From: Platismatia glauca
Lineage: Eukaryota > Ascomycota > Lecanoromycetes > Lecanorales > Parmeliaceae
NCBI GenBank assembly: GCA_963556305.1
Contig: OY745778.1
Coordinates: 186,001 to 250,000, forward strand
DNA: 64,000 nucleotides
Direction: 5' to 3'
Shown here piece by piece: positions 31,901 to 42,807 of the stretch; the first letter of the stretch is position 1; every line of letters starts with the position of its first letter. Position numbers and translations under genes: made by a program. The notes below the pieces were generated by a model. That model worked only from the letters and a program-made list of their open reading frames with translations, was not told the origin of the DNA and searched no databases.

Positions 31901-32809
31901 GGCGCCCCAGATGGTGCTGTCACGGATCGAGGCAGTGTCTTCACCAGCAATTTCTGGTCACAGGTATGCTACAGCATGAAGGTAAAGCGTCGGCTAAGTA
32001 CTGCGTTCCACCCCCAAACCGATGGGCAGACGGAACGACAGAACCAAACGCTGGAACACTACCTCCGCGTCTACTGCTGCGAGCAGCAAAACGACTGGGC
32101 AGAACTCTTGCCAGTGGCAGAGTTCGCCTACATGCAAAGCCAGCATAAGACACTGGGCTGCAGCCCGTTCTACGCCACGTATGGCTACCACCCTACTCTC
32201 GAGTTGACCACCGAGGACGGTGCTCCTACAGGGGAGGTGCCGGAAGCAAAAGAACGCGTCAAGAAGATCCACGAGCTTCGAAAGTCGTTGTCAAAACGAT
32301 GGCAATCTCTTGCTAAGTCGCAGGCAAAGACCTACAACAAGAAACATCAGCCCCAGACGTTCCGAGAAGGGGATTTGGTGATGCTCTCGGCAAAGAATCT
32401 GAAGATGAAGAAGCCAAATCCCAAGCTATCGGACAAGGCTGTTGGTCCATTTCGCATTCGAGCATGCATAGGCAAGCAAGCATACCGCTTAGCAATGCCA
32501 CCTACCTATCGAATACACCCCGTTTTCCACGTGTCCCTGTTGGAACTCTACAAGTAAAGAGCCAATGACCCGGATCTACCAGAGTATCCCCTTCCAGAAC
32601 TCATCGAGGATGAAGAAGAGTATCCCATCGAGCGGATCCTTCAGAAACGAACTCGAAAGGGTGTCAAGGAATACCTGGTTCGATGGGCTGGGTATCCACC
32701 TGAATATGATCAGTGGGTCCCAGAACAGGACATGGAGGGCTCGGAGGAGCTACAGGATGCATTCGAGCAGGAGGAGTCACAAAGTCGAAAGTCACGAAAG
32801 ACACGATAG
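28860..32809 (+). pseudogene. pol: Retrotransposon Pol polyprotein with three nonsense codons
   Basis: One long frame (first ATG 28958) is broken by TGA at 29186-29188, TAA at 31445-31447 and TAA at 32555-32557; there are no frameshifts. Domains in order: aspartic protease (HFDTGAE, about 29010); reverse transcriptase with VYLDDILIYS (30035-30065); RNase H (ETDASEYALAG, about 30500); integrase with an HHCC zinc finger (31519-31650) and a catalytic core including VTDRGSVF and FHPQTDGQTER; and a C-terminal chromodomain (about 32615-32730; YLVRWAGYPPEYDQW) lying beyond the third stop. All three stops can be explained by a C-to-T change in an Arg or Gln codon, two of them in a CpA context. The chromodomain would direct integration to chromatin in an active copy. 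Confidence 0.92.
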
Positions 32810-32931
32810 TCATCAATGAGACAGAAAAGCCTCCGAGAGGCAATGAAAAATGGGCCCAAAGGCCACCAGCGACAGCTAACTAATGCCCGAAGGCAACACG
32901 AACCCAGACCCCACCCAAAGAAAAAAACCAC

Positions 32932-33562
32932 CTAACTGATGTCGACGTCGTCCTCATACTCCTCCTCCTCACTGCTCACCGGCAGGGGGGAGGGAGCACG
33001 ACGGCGAACCGCACCCCCAGCAGGGAGCGCCCCACGAGAAGGGAGGGGCCCCCTCGCAATGCGAACGACAGGCGCAGGGGCAGGGGCAGGGCGAGGCGCG
33101 CGAGCAGGGGAAGGAACAGGGGCAGCACGAGCAGGCGCGCCACGAGAAGCAGCAGTGCCGCCAGCGGCACCGCGCCCACCACGAACAGAAGGTGCCCCAC
33201 GAGGGGCGCGAGGCGCGGCCCCCCCGGAGGGTGCAGCTGCCCCCCCATCAACGACAACAGGAGGACCAACCTCCTCCTCCTCTATATGTTAGCCAATGGC
33301 GAACATAGAGAAAGCGATACCAACTCACCTCTCCGTAAGCCATGTCCCGAAGGACAGCATGAATGCCCCGAAGAGACTTTGCGATATCAATCGCAATACC
33401 GGTGAGATCCGGCCGGGAGGTGCCATCGAGGCGACCAGAAACGCGATCGTAGGCCGAGGCAAGGGCGTGTACACGGCGGGCTTCGGCCTTAGTCGCCGTG
33501 CCCGCACGGCGACTTGCCAGGAGGTTATTGACCTCCTTGATGAGGACCGGGTCGTCCTCAAT
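32932..33562 (-). CDS. Antisense gene-like ORF inside the retrotransposon (hypothetical)
   Basis: On the minus strand, a frame from 33562 to 33329 reads as a plausible helical protein (KSLRGIHAVLRDMAYGE at its end). It stops exactly at a GTGAGT donor. A 49-bp intron with a GGCTAAC branch site leads to an acceptor at 33280, followed by a second open segment (33279-32932). That segment begins EEEVGPPVVVD, continues as Ala/Pro/Gly/Arg-rich disordered sequence and ends in an acidic SSEEEEYEDD tail. A TATAAA box lies upstream at 33677-33682 (minus strand). The 5' end is unclear: no ATG is in frame before codon M near 33340, and CTGAC plus TCTAG just before 33562 could be a further acceptor. Function unknown. 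The second segment is low-complexity, so its coding status rests on the splice signals. Confidence 0.4.
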
Positions 33563-33676
33563 CTAGATATGTCAGAGGAGTGAGTGCGGTAAAGAAGTGA
33601 GAGGAGGGGGCCGGGGAAAACGAAGTGAGAAATAATTGAAGAAGAAGAATCGACTTGGAACGAGATTTCGACTCCC

Positions 33677-33682
33677 TTTATA
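33677..33682 (-). promoter_or_regulatory. TATA box for the antisense transcript (putative)
   Basis: TATAAA on the minus strand, about 115 bases upstream of the first open antisense segment and followed by pyrimidine-rich sequence. It is a short motif, supported mainly by its position relative to the splice-like structure downstream. Confidence 0.35.
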
Positions 33683-34235
33683 CCCGACGAGGGGGGCCGG
33701 GATCGTGGTCGAAGATTCTCGTTATTCACGATTGCTATTGTTCCAAAGTGAATGCATCGCCAACTACCATTGACGACGCATTGACATCGGAACAGCTACG
33801 ATTGAACCCATTATTCAGCGACCACACCCAGCAATTCTTCATCTCATTCTGATTCACCCTACGGCTTCAATAAGTCGCAATAATCGCATTGTTTGACCTC
33901 TTCTGAGGCCCATCAATAGCACCATACAAACTCGATTTCAGCACCATAGTCTCAAATGATATTTCGAACCATACTCTACCATCTATCTGCATGCATACCG
34001 CAGTATTACCGATGCAATGCGCGATGCGATTTACGTGTCATCTGTTCTTATTGTTATTGACGATTCTGCATTTTGATTGTTTACTTTTTGGGATTGCGCC
34101 GCCAGCGAGGCTGGCTTGGGAGGACTCTTTCCCTTGTGTCCCCCGCAGGGGGTTTGAAGGGTTTTAACGAGCCTACCCAGTATCGATCAATAGACGTGAG
34201 GGCTTCGAGGACGAAGCCTCTGGAAGGGGATGCCT

Positions 34236-34606
34236 TGTTAGTAGTGGAGTGTCGTTGGCCGCCACAGTAGGCGTGCGCCACGAAGCCGTGCCACGATCTA
34301 GCCGGATGAGGCTTAGCGTGAGTATGGAAGCGAAGCATACCCTTCCACCGATCCGACTTTCCATGACTGCCTATTTGAGGCATGCGACCGTGGGGCCATG
34401 ACGCAGCGGCAAGGGGTCGGGTGACGCACGGGCATGCTTGGCGAACATATTGCTACTGGCGATGCCCCCGAGATTCTTGAGGGGATTCTCAAGAATTAGT
34501 CTACTACTGATAGCCCTATATACGAATATATTGCTATCGCTACTGAGTTCACATTGCTACATACTACCCTAGGCGAACCTACCCCTAACCGTAGGCCAGT
34601 CTAACA
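34236..34606 (+). repeat. 3' LTR
   Basis: 371 bp. It is identical to the 5' LTR except for four transitions. Followed by the right target duplication CAATA at 34607-34611. Confidence 0.95.
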
Positions 34607-34611
34607 CAATA

Positions 34612-35688
34612 GAGATTGAAGGATTGATGTTCAAGGAAGCAATATTGATGGAGAAGATGGAGTGACGTTGAGTCGAGCGGGAATTCCGGTACCGGATTTC
34701 GTGCGGCCGAAGCGCGCACTGATTTATTTTTTGTCTTGGATATGATATGTATATCATTCTGCTTCTGCTTCGACTAGGTAGGACGTAGGACATCGAGTAA
34801 GCGGGGCCGACTAAAGTAAGCCTGCCCATTTGAGAAGAGAATAGTATGAAGCTGACTTCGAGGAGGGGGTTGGCCAGTAGAAAGGAAGAGTGTAAAAAAT
34901 GAACAGGATGGTGGGAGAAAAGATTGCGATGTTGTTGTTGATATGCTTTCGACATTGTCGCCGCCTTTACGTGACAGCCGCGAACAGTAAAGCGGCGCTC
35001 TCTATGCAAAGAATAAGGTATCACTTCATCTCTTGGCACATTTGGTAATACAAGAAGAATGCGCAGACTGTTGCCCATCTGTTCTACACAGGTATGTCAT
35101 CGGCTCCATCCATCACCTCGCCAGTTGACCGACGATCAAGCGGGGTCTCGAGGCACTTGAGCTTCGATACTTCAAGTCTCTGAGGTCAAGTGAAGTATGT
35201 GTAGGCATCGTTGCGCCTTTTTCATTAGGACGAGTCACACAGCCTACAACGTATACTGTGTCAAATTAAGTGTTTGATGTACTACGTGTGTCATACTCAT
35301 GAGCGATCAAGGATCATGCCCAATCATGTCTAGGTACGCTGTTGTGATCTAGTGCCAACCGGCCCTTGACCACTGGTGCCCGCTCCCGTTCAGCACTACG
35401 ACAATATATCGTAGTTGGTGTTATTTAATTTCGAAACGATATTCATCTATGTGGAACGAGCGACCTCACCACTTGCCTGCGCCCTCCATCTAAGATCGTA
35501 TATTCTCGAAATCGTGATTGGCCAATTCGTAAGATGGAGAGACAATGAAGACGAGTCATCATTGGCGAGATGAACATAACAGGGCAGTGATCAGCCATCC
35601 AATTCTCTTAAACGTCGTCTGTTGCTCGTTTTCTTGAAATGTCTAGTCATTTATGTTTTCCTGCGTACAGCATTGACTGTCTGCGACC
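34612..35688. other. Intergenic region without recognisable gene
   Basis: About 1.1 kb. A minus-strand frame at 34569-35078 runs across the LTR boundary and has no recognisable protein character, so it is not accepted as a gene. No repeats stood out. Confidence 0.5.
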
Positions 35689-36957
35689 ATGCCTTCCTCA
35701 AACATTGTCCTCAGACATTTTCTCTTCCTCTTCGCAGCCACGCACACTCGTGCTGTAGCAATCACTACAAATGCCCCTTATACAGACTGCTCGATTGAGT
35801 CTGGCAGGCCGTGTGGTGGCATAATATATGCCCCTGCAACGTGGTGTCAAAACAACCTGGCAGAAGCCATCTACTCTACCGTCGCAGGCGCCTCGGGTTC
35901 CGCAGCATGTAGTTTTTCGGCCTCGCCTGCCAAGATTACGCTCGGCATCCAATCAACGTACCATGTAGCTGACGTCTCTAGCTGCGTGAGTAGCGCCGAA
36001 ACATCGTCTCCGGCAACAACGTCTGCTCTGGCAACAAAATCTGTTCAGGCAAACGCGTCTTTTCCGGTATCATCGTCATCTCTAGCAACATCGTCTTCTC
36101 CGCCTCTCAGCACTCTACCGCCAAACCCCCCAGCAACCCCATCCACCGCACCTGCACCAGCCGCGCCCATCCACACCGCCAACTGCACCATGGTCTTCCA
36201 ACCCGCCGGCTGGCCCCAAACAACCACCATCTCATCCCTACCAACCGGCCTCGTCTTCAGCATATACAACAGCTACGGCCGCGACATCAGCCCCGGCCCC
36301 GGCGCCAGCTGCGCCGACGCCCCCCATTCGTGCAACTTCGCCAGCGGCGGGTACCCCAAGAGCGACAGATTCGCCGCCTTCGACAGCCAGCTCCCCTACA
36401 CGTTCAACTGGGCCATCGCCGACGTCGCCGGCGACACCGTCTTCTTCTACAACTACCACAGCCCCGATGTCGCGTCCACGGCCAACGAGCAAGGGGCGTG
36501 GGATCTGAGCGCGCTGGACTGGTCGCAGCGGCAAAACTTCACGTGGGACTGCAGCGCGCCCAAGCGCGTGCATCAGAGCTGCACTGCGACGACTTCTTTC
36601 CCGTTGGACAAGCAGGACGGTAGCGATACGCATTACGACGTCGATATCAACATATTAGACCCCAGCGGCAACAACGTTGGGGGGACGACGCTCAATGTAA
36701 AACAGCCCACTGACAATGATTACAAGGATCATAGCAATATGCAATTCTTTCCTTTTTGGTCGTCGTTGATTACGCTTCTAATCGGGTGGGATATCACGGA
36801 TGGTGGCGGTCATGCGGATTTCTATTTCGCGTATGGGGAGAATGATTATCAGACTGATGGGTTGGGGACTGTGGATAAGGCGAAGGGGGTTGCGACTACG
36901 AGCACGGTGTTTGATTGCTATTATGACGAGCTGGATGAGCCGTGGCTAGGGCCGTAG
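35689..36957 (+). CDS. Secreted hypothetical protein with Ser/Thr/Pro-rich linker
   Basis: A single-exon frame of 422 aa from ATG 35689. The N-terminal 24 residues look like a signal peptide (RHFLFLFAATHTRAVA before the cut). An N-terminal cysteine-containing region (about 30-100; DCS, PCG, WCQ, ACS, SCV) is joined by a Ser/Thr/Ala/Pro-rich linker (about 100-165), which would be O-glycosylated, to a C-terminal beta-rich domain of about 255 residues (NCTMVFQPAGWP, FFYNYHSPD, then FDCYYDELDEPWLGP). The middle of the gene (36100-36560) is much more GC-rich than its surroundings. No enzymatic motif is recognised. Likely extracellular or wall-associated; family unknown. Confidence 0.7.
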   Translation: MPSSNIVLRHFLFLFAATHTRAVAITTNAPYTDCSIESGRPCGGIIYAPATWCQNNLAEAIYSTVAGASGSAACSFSASPAKITLGIQSTYHVADVSSCVSSAETSSPATTSALATKSVQANASFPVSSSSLATSSSPPLSTLPPNPPATPSTAPAPAAPIHTANCTMVFQPAGWPQTTTISSLPTGLVFSIYNSYGRDISPGPGASCADAPHSCNFASGGYPKSDRFAAFDSQLPYTFNWAIADVAGDTVFFYNYHSPDVASTANEQGAWDLSALDWSQRQNFTWDCSAPKRVHQSCTATTSFPLDKQDGSDTHYDVDINILDPSGNNVGGTTLNVKQPTDNDYKDHSNMQFFPFWSSLITLLIGWDITDGGGHADFYFAYGENDYQTDGLGTVDKAKGVATTSTVFDCYYDELDEPWLGP

Positions 36958-38885
36958 GTTGGTCAGAGCTAGCGCTGCGGGACTTGTCTCATTATCAGTT
37001 GGATGCTTGTGTATTCCAAAAGGCCATCGTATTGGTCCTCACCACAAATATACGAAATGGGCTGCCTAAAAGATCTTCTTCCCTGATCTCCGGTCTGTGT
37101 GGGCGTGCGACCAATCGCTCTGTCTACATTTCACACTCTTATCATTTAGGCAGCCGCTCCGGTTCGCCACTCATGAAGCGCTCAGTCCTGAAATTCGCCA
37201 CCATGCGGTACTAGGGTTCGGCGGAGGCTTGCAATGAGTACAGTGGCGAGAATTAGAGGGGAGTTCAGTGTTTGAGATAGTGACCATGGCAGATATTCTG
37301 TAATGAAATTTTTTTGTGATAAGAGCAAAGCAGCCAAGATGGCAGCAGGCATCTTTTTGTATTGTGTCAACACACGCTTCAGCTAGTTGGGTATGAGATG
37401 AGATCACGATAAGTAGGAGCACCTCGTATACCCGCCACAGCAGGACTGAGAGTTAGTCGGTCGCATACGAATATGGCATATCGCCATCGCCATCGCCATC
37501 GCATTCTGGGTACCAGCTGTTCTGAGAATATGGCCATGGCGATGCTATTCATGGTAGGAGGTACGTGTCTGAATGGGCCTTAAAATGGCCTATATAGCCC
37601 CGTCTTCTCACATGCATTTGACTCTTCATTCGATTTCATCTCTCTCAGAGCGATCCCATACTATCTCCCACCCGCCCGCGCCCCGAATATAGTTTTATTT
37701 AGCTACTCCAGGGGATGTCGCAATATATTTGGGAGTTTTTCCTAGCGCTGGGGTACGAGAATATGCCTGTTCAGGCCTCGATTTGGTGGTGGACCCCGGT
37801 GCCGGGACGGCCCAATCACATATATACATTATATCCTTCCATTGATCATGAGGTGGCCAAGACTAAGCAAAAGCCACGCCGACGACCCTCCTTTGTCGTG
37901 GATACGGAGTAAGTCCTAGTAGAGGTTTGTGGATATAACGTGGCTGATTATTGCTTGGATCTCCAAGTCATTCTAGCGCGTGTACTTAACGGAAGGTGGA
38001 AAGCGATATATCGGATCGGTCAAGGGTGGGTCACCGGAGTTCAATAGTGGAACAATGAGACCCACGGTTCTGGTGGGTAGAAGGATTGATTATTTTCTAG
38101 GGTAGCAGATGCCAATATCCCCCTTTGCCAAGCACACTACATCATGACATCATGACGCTACACCTCGTTCGGTAAGCTGCAAGCTCTATTCTTCCTCCAC
38201 CCCCAATGTCTACTGGTACAAAAACCGTGAATCAAAGAACACTACTCTACCTATGTCCTCTATATCCCCTTCGAGATAGGTCACTGACCAGTGCCTTCTT
38301 TGCAGATATGGTGCATCGACTAGTCAACACGATGGACTGCGATACGTCGATTGTACATGTACTCAATCGAGCATCGAAGGGTACACATCACGTGATCTGC
38401 ATGTCTCTTTCAGCTCTCACGTCAGCTTTACCCCATCAGCCTTAGCTCGCTCAAGGCGTCAACCCACCTCAATTTCAGAATCCATAAGTGGAAGCGGTGG
38501 AGTAATTCATCATGCGTTGTCTTCTGCGCTCAATCATATACAGTCTGTCTCATTGGAGCTTGCCACACTACGCGCGTCTCTTATGGCCCATTGAAATGCC
38601 GCTTATGATTTCAGAGTGCGGCTGAGATGTCGTAGTGGGGTTGCGGCTCATAGTCTGGATCTAGTGAACCCTGCCCTTTCCTAACGAGGCAGGTCTGATC
38701 AATATTTCACATCTCGTCCGTTGTCTTCCATTCACGGGCTGACCTGATCTCCGCAAGATCAAAAGGTTTCTATTTGGGAACGTTCGACCAGCTGATTCTA
38801 CCAACGCTTCGAATACTCTTAGAAGGCCTCCCTCGAGTCCTAGCGCCGTTGCATACCTGGACGTATACAATATATAATCAAGAGC
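36958..38885. other. Intergenic region with one doubtful small gene
   Basis: Apart from the possible 68-codon gene at 37715-37989, no coding sequence was found. A GCCATC hexamer tandem lies at about 37481-37505. The 38000-38880 stretch contains nothing recognisable. Confidence 0.45.
37715..37989 (+). CDS. Possible small two-exon protein, unknown
   Basis: ATG 37715 opens 64 full codons (starting MSQYIWEFFLALGYENMP) up to a consensus GTAAGT donor at 37909. A 68-bp intron with a GGCTGAT branch and TTCTAG acceptor leads to only four more codons and a stop at 37989, giving 68 aa. A TATATA stretch at about 37590 and pyrimidine-rich leader sequence lie upstream. The protein shows no recognised family, and the very short second exon is a weakness. 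Confidence 0.25.
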
Positions 38886-41643
38886 ATGCCATCTATCACG
38901 AAAGAACCGGACCCCCCACTCGTCAACGGGGTGAACAAAGCCGAGACAAGCACTGAGCGTAAAAAGGCATTTGCAAATCGCCACTGCGATGGATACACCC
39001 TGCTAACCATCAGAATAGGAGCTTTGTGCAACATGTCTAAGCCTAGATCTCAGCGCAGATAAATTCATCATCGACGATGGCGCCTCGTCCTCCGCTAAAA
39101 TCGTCCACAACAGGTTTCTCCCTCAGCCGGAGTCGCTTCGAATGCCCGACATCTCGCTCAAATCTCGATCCACCAGAAAGTCGCTAGGAACCCTTGCAGA
39201 TATTCAAGGTCGAAGTAAGATCTGCCCATTTTGCTCCCTAGTCATCCAGTCTACTTTGCCTGTGGACAACTTCCGCACGTATGATAGCGCACGATGCTAC
39301 GCTAACTGGGAGCTTGACGGCCGTGCTTCCTCTCGTGGTCAAGATGGCCCGGTGAGCGGCCGCACCCGTCGAATCCACTTAGTTTGGGATGATGAAAGGC
39401 TTAGCGATTCGTATTTGGTGTTTGTGGCGCCAGAACGATATCTTCGACCAAATTCTGACGCCCGTCGAATCTGGGGAAATGAGGCGCTGTTCCTTGGCAG
39501 GACCATCGATACCGAGATGGGCAATCAAGCTTTGATCAAGAGCTGGCTGGACCTGTGCCGTAAGACTCATCGGGGCCCGTGCCGTGATGATACTACGATG
39601 GAAACTGGCGTCGAGTTTGGCGATGTTATCTCCCAATCCTATTTCGGAGTCATCGATGTTCTTGATATGCAACTTACCTCGCTACCTTTCAAAGAGAATA
39701 TGGACTACTCGGATATGGTTGTGCGCGATCCGTTTGACCCTGGTTATGAGCATGGTCTAGTACCGCAAGTCAGGGGGAGTAGACCATACAACAGGCGGAT
39801 CACGCACGAACCATACATAGCTCTGAGCTACGTGTGGGGTGAGAAGAAACCTTACACGACTAAGCTTTCCAACATAATGCTGCATCGGAATCACGGCGGC
39901 TTGGAGAGGAACCTTGATGAGCTGCCTCGTGTGTTCCATGATGCTTTTAACCTTGTACGGTGCTTGGGTGTGCGTTACATATGGATAGATTCACTGTGTA
40001 TTGTCCAAGACAGCAGCCGCTCCTGGGGCCTCAACTCGCGTGTCATGGATCTCATCTATGGCAATGCAATATTGACCATTTGTGCTGCCGATGGTGTTGA
40101 TTCGTCAACTGGCTTGAGAGCAATGCACCCCAAAGAGCACGACGCATCTCAGATCAGTGCAGATTGCGCGCCAGGAGTACGGCTGATGGTCTCGCGGCCG
40201 CCCGAGATAGGGATTAGGGCTTCCAAATGGGATACTCGCGCTTGGACGTTTCAAGAACGTCTTCTGTCGAAACGGTGCCTTATTTTTACCGAAGGCCGCG
40301 TATACTTCCAGTGCTTATCGACTGGCATGTCAGAGGATATTTTTGCAGACCGAGAAGGAGCGGGATGGTCGTTAGATCTCGTGAATGCACCCCTTCAGAT
40401 GCTCCGTGAGTTGAGCCGGCGTTCACTTTGGGTCTACACAAAATGCGTGCCTTTGTACACTGCGCGGATGCTCACAAAGCGGAAGGATATCCTAGCGGCA
40501 TTCAACGGGATATGCAACCTTATGGAGAAGACGATGCAGGCACCCTTCATCTTTGGTCTACCCAGTTCTCATTTTGACATGGCTCTCCTCTGGGAGCCGC
40601 AGACTGCATTGGAGCGCCGGGTGCCGTCAACAGACGAGGAAAGAGCCGAGTACGGTGGTATGCGGTTCCCTAGCTGGTCCTGGTGCGGCTGGACAAGCGA
40701 CGCACTTGACGTACCCATGGAAAACAAGTCCGAATATAAAGCGTCAATGGTGGATGGTTGTCTCCCTGACGTCCAAGACTGGCTGATGAAGCACACGTGG
40801 ATTCGTTGGTACATTCGGGACGGCTATGGAAACCTGAGACCACTATGGCATAGAAGGAAGTCTAAGGAAGACAAGTCCTCAGAGAGACGATGGAGGGGCT
40901 ATAGGGTACGCCCAGCATACATAGTCGCTGATGACCACGGCCGGGGTAGAAGTGGAGAACGTTTGAGGGGTAGAAGTGGAGAACGTTCGAGGGGTAGAAG
41001 TGGAGAACGTTTAACGGGTGGCGACGACCAGTACGGTGACCAGGAAGAACGCGATGTACGGGTTGTAAGATACGATGGAGGTAGTATCTTCGACGAATAT
41101 GGCCGCCTCATCCCTAAAGACTTTGCACACACTGCACACACTCCACATAACAGGGGGAGAGCCTTTCATTCCACACTGCCAGAGAACCCATACCGCGTTG
41201 TCATGACGGACTACAGCACCGAGCCCGACAAAGAGTTCCCAGACCAGCCAATCCTCCAGTTCTGGACCTGGCACACCTCCCTCCACCTCGTGCCATCCGA
41301 AACCCCAGGGCCCAAGCCCGGCAAGGGCCTCTGCAGGTACGACATCGCCGACGAGGTCGGCGACTGGTGCGGATCGCTCGTCCTGGACGAAGCGTGGATC
41401 ACAAAGTCGCGGCGCTCAAAGTACGACTTTATTGCGATCTCCGACGCGAAAGCGTTCACGAAAGACGAGTGCGATGTTTGGACGTATTATATACCGAAGG
41501 AAAGGGAACAGTCGGAGTGGGATTTGTATTATGTGCTGCTTGTCGAGCGGAAGGATAACATGAGATGGGAGCGCGTGGCGCTGGGAAAGGCTTTCAAAGC
41601 TGGGTTTGCGGATGCCGAATGGAAGGAGATCATTTTGGGATGA
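38886..41643 (+). CDS. HET-domain (heterokaryon incompatibility) protein
   Basis: Two exons, 38886-38930 and 39019-41643, give 889 aa. The second exon alone is open from ATG 39142, but the upstream in-frame stretch reads LCATCLSLDLSADKF and, with RSKICPFC, supplies the Cys-pair N-terminus typical of this family. I therefore favour the upstream start, joined by an 88-bp intron with a TGCTAAC branch. The HET core shows YIALSYVWGE (about 270), LPRVFHDAFNLVRCLG, RYIWIDSLCIVQD and TRAWTFQERLLS. A 24-bp repeat at 40945-41018 encodes three RGRSGERL-like copies in a basic insert. HET domains trigger cell death in vegetative incompatibility; the trigger here is unknown. It is single and intact, 15 kb from the NLR island. 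Confidence 0.9.
40945..41018 (+). repeat. 24-bp in-frame tandem triplication in HET gene
   Basis: Three copies of a 24-bp unit beginning GGTAGAAGTGGAGAACGT encode GRSGERLR, GRSGERSR and GRSGERLT. It is an in-frame length polymorphism candidate in a charged, probably disordered stretch. Confidence 0.9.
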
Positions 41644-42618
41644 GGGTGTTGAAATCTTTCCACAAATTCTGCGTCTGTTGTACGAGTGGATAGCGTACGG
41701 CGGTCCAGGGCTGGCAATGGGACATGGCCAAAAAAAATTCTTTCACTTCTTTTTCGCAATCCTACTCCGCACTCATTGCATCGCCCTCGTTGCATCGCCC
41801 TCATGGCCCTCATTACATTGCGCACTTACTTGAATCAGTATGTTCGGAAAGGCATATCAATCGCTGGCGGAATCAGCATGCTCGGAGAAGCATATCGATT
41901 GCTGGCGGAATCAGCATGTGGCGGAATCAGCATGCTCGGAGAAGCCTAGCGATCACGGAATCAGCATGCCTCGGAGAAGGATATCGCTAGCGGAATTAGC
42001 ATGTTTGGAGAAGCATATCGATCACGGAATCAGCATGCTTGGAGAACAGTATAGGACAGACCATGCCATTCGACATCGGTCTTGGCGTTCGATATCGGAC
42101 TTGGCCTAATGGCAGAATCCACACAATCATCAAGGAATAGCACCACAACCATCGCTCTCCCCCACCCCAGCTGCTATCAGTAGACCCAAAAAATAGTTCT
42201 CTTGAATGTGTATATGGTGGCGCTCAAAGGAAAATTCTCAATGGTCTGCTGTCTTCTCTGAATAAGGCCTAAAGGGCAGAGTCCACACAGTCGTCAAGGA
42301 ATAGCACCATATTGAGAAATGAGTGCAACGGCGGCCTCACTGTGCATTGAGAAGTTCTATGAATTCTATGGAATGCTTAGGAGTACAAAACTGTGAGGCC
42401 GACTGAAATTAAGTCGGCCGATGCCAAGCCTCCGAGGGAAACAATGAGCAGAGTTTTTACAACACTCTGCCATGGACTAATAATGCTGGCCTTGTCTAGA
42501 CTGATTCCAACACTCCTACACAGTTCGGATGGGGCCACAAGGAGGGTGAAAAAAAAAGTAAATCAGAAAATAAAGCAAGCAACAGAATCGGATGGTATTA
42601 AAGATGTCGGCAGCTTAC
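41644..42618. other. Repeat-rich intergenic region
   Basis: No gene. It contains the 36-bp tandem array at 41837-42046 and a diverged direct repeat of about 44 bp (42102-42145 and 42266-42310, containing YCAAGGAATAGCACCA). This is where the missing 3' part of the Zn2Cys6 gene would be expected, but no such exon was found. Confidence 0.55.
41837..42046 (+). repeat. Degenerate tandem array, about 36-bp unit, 6-7 copies
   Basis: Units of the form AGCATGCTCGGAGAAGCATA followed by TCGATYGCTGGCGGAATC recur six to seven times, with one shortened copy at about 41915. Minisatellite-like, non-coding, downstream of the HET gene. Confidence 0.85.
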
Positions 42619-42807
42619 ATCGCATTCATTTCTCCGTTGTCGACAAAGATAGCAGGCCCGCTTGCGACCAGACGTCGCTGCAAAAGCTTGATTGGCACTA
42701 TTTGTCGGCTCGAGAGAGCTTACGTTGCCCGCGCGCGAGCTAACGCCTCCGACCGAGTAGTCACCCTGGTCCTGCGGTGGGAAGGGAAGCATCCTACTCG
42801 ACACCAT
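42619..42807 (-). pseudogene. Truncated Zn2Cys6 transcription factor (first exon only)
   Basis: The minus-strand frame from ATG 42807 (it may extend upstream to about 42882) encodes 63 codons ending RKRACYLCRQRRNECD. This is the first half of a fungal Zn2Cys6 binuclear cluster (C-X2-C-X6-C with the basic RKR and RQRR residues). It stops exactly at a GTAAGC donor, at the intron position common in this family. No second exon with the remaining three cysteines could be found in the following kilobase, which is full of repeats, so the gene seems truncated. Its position beside the HR-PKS suggests a lost cluster-specific activator. An alternative is that a distant second exon lies beyond the repeats. 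Confidence 0.6.

Larger units (their letters stand above)
27151..34606 (+). mobile_element. Ty3/Gypsy LTR retrotransposon (chromovirus), 7456 bp
   Basis: Complete element: two 371-bp LTRs (27151-27521, 34236-34606) starting TGTTAG and ending CTAACA, flanked by the 5-bp duplication CAATA (27146-27150, 34607-34611). Domain order is gag (CCHC knuckle), protease, reverse transcriptase, RNase H, integrase, chromodomain, which places it in the chromovirus branch of Ty3/Gypsy. The LTRs differ at four sites, all transitions, so insertion was fairly recent. Pol has three in-frame stops, so this copy should not be autonomous. About 1.4 kb between pol and the 3' LTR holds a GC-rich antisense gene-like structure. 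A purine run at about 34221-34230 before the 3' LTR could be the polypurine tract. Confidence 0.96.

Noticed and set aside
34569..35078. Minus-strand frame of 169 codons crossing the 3' LTR edge
   Set aside because: It spans a transposon boundary, has no recognisable domain and no supporting splice or promoter context.
41837..42046. CRISPR-like array
   Set aside because: The units are contiguous and degenerate with no unique spacers, and the genome is fungal.
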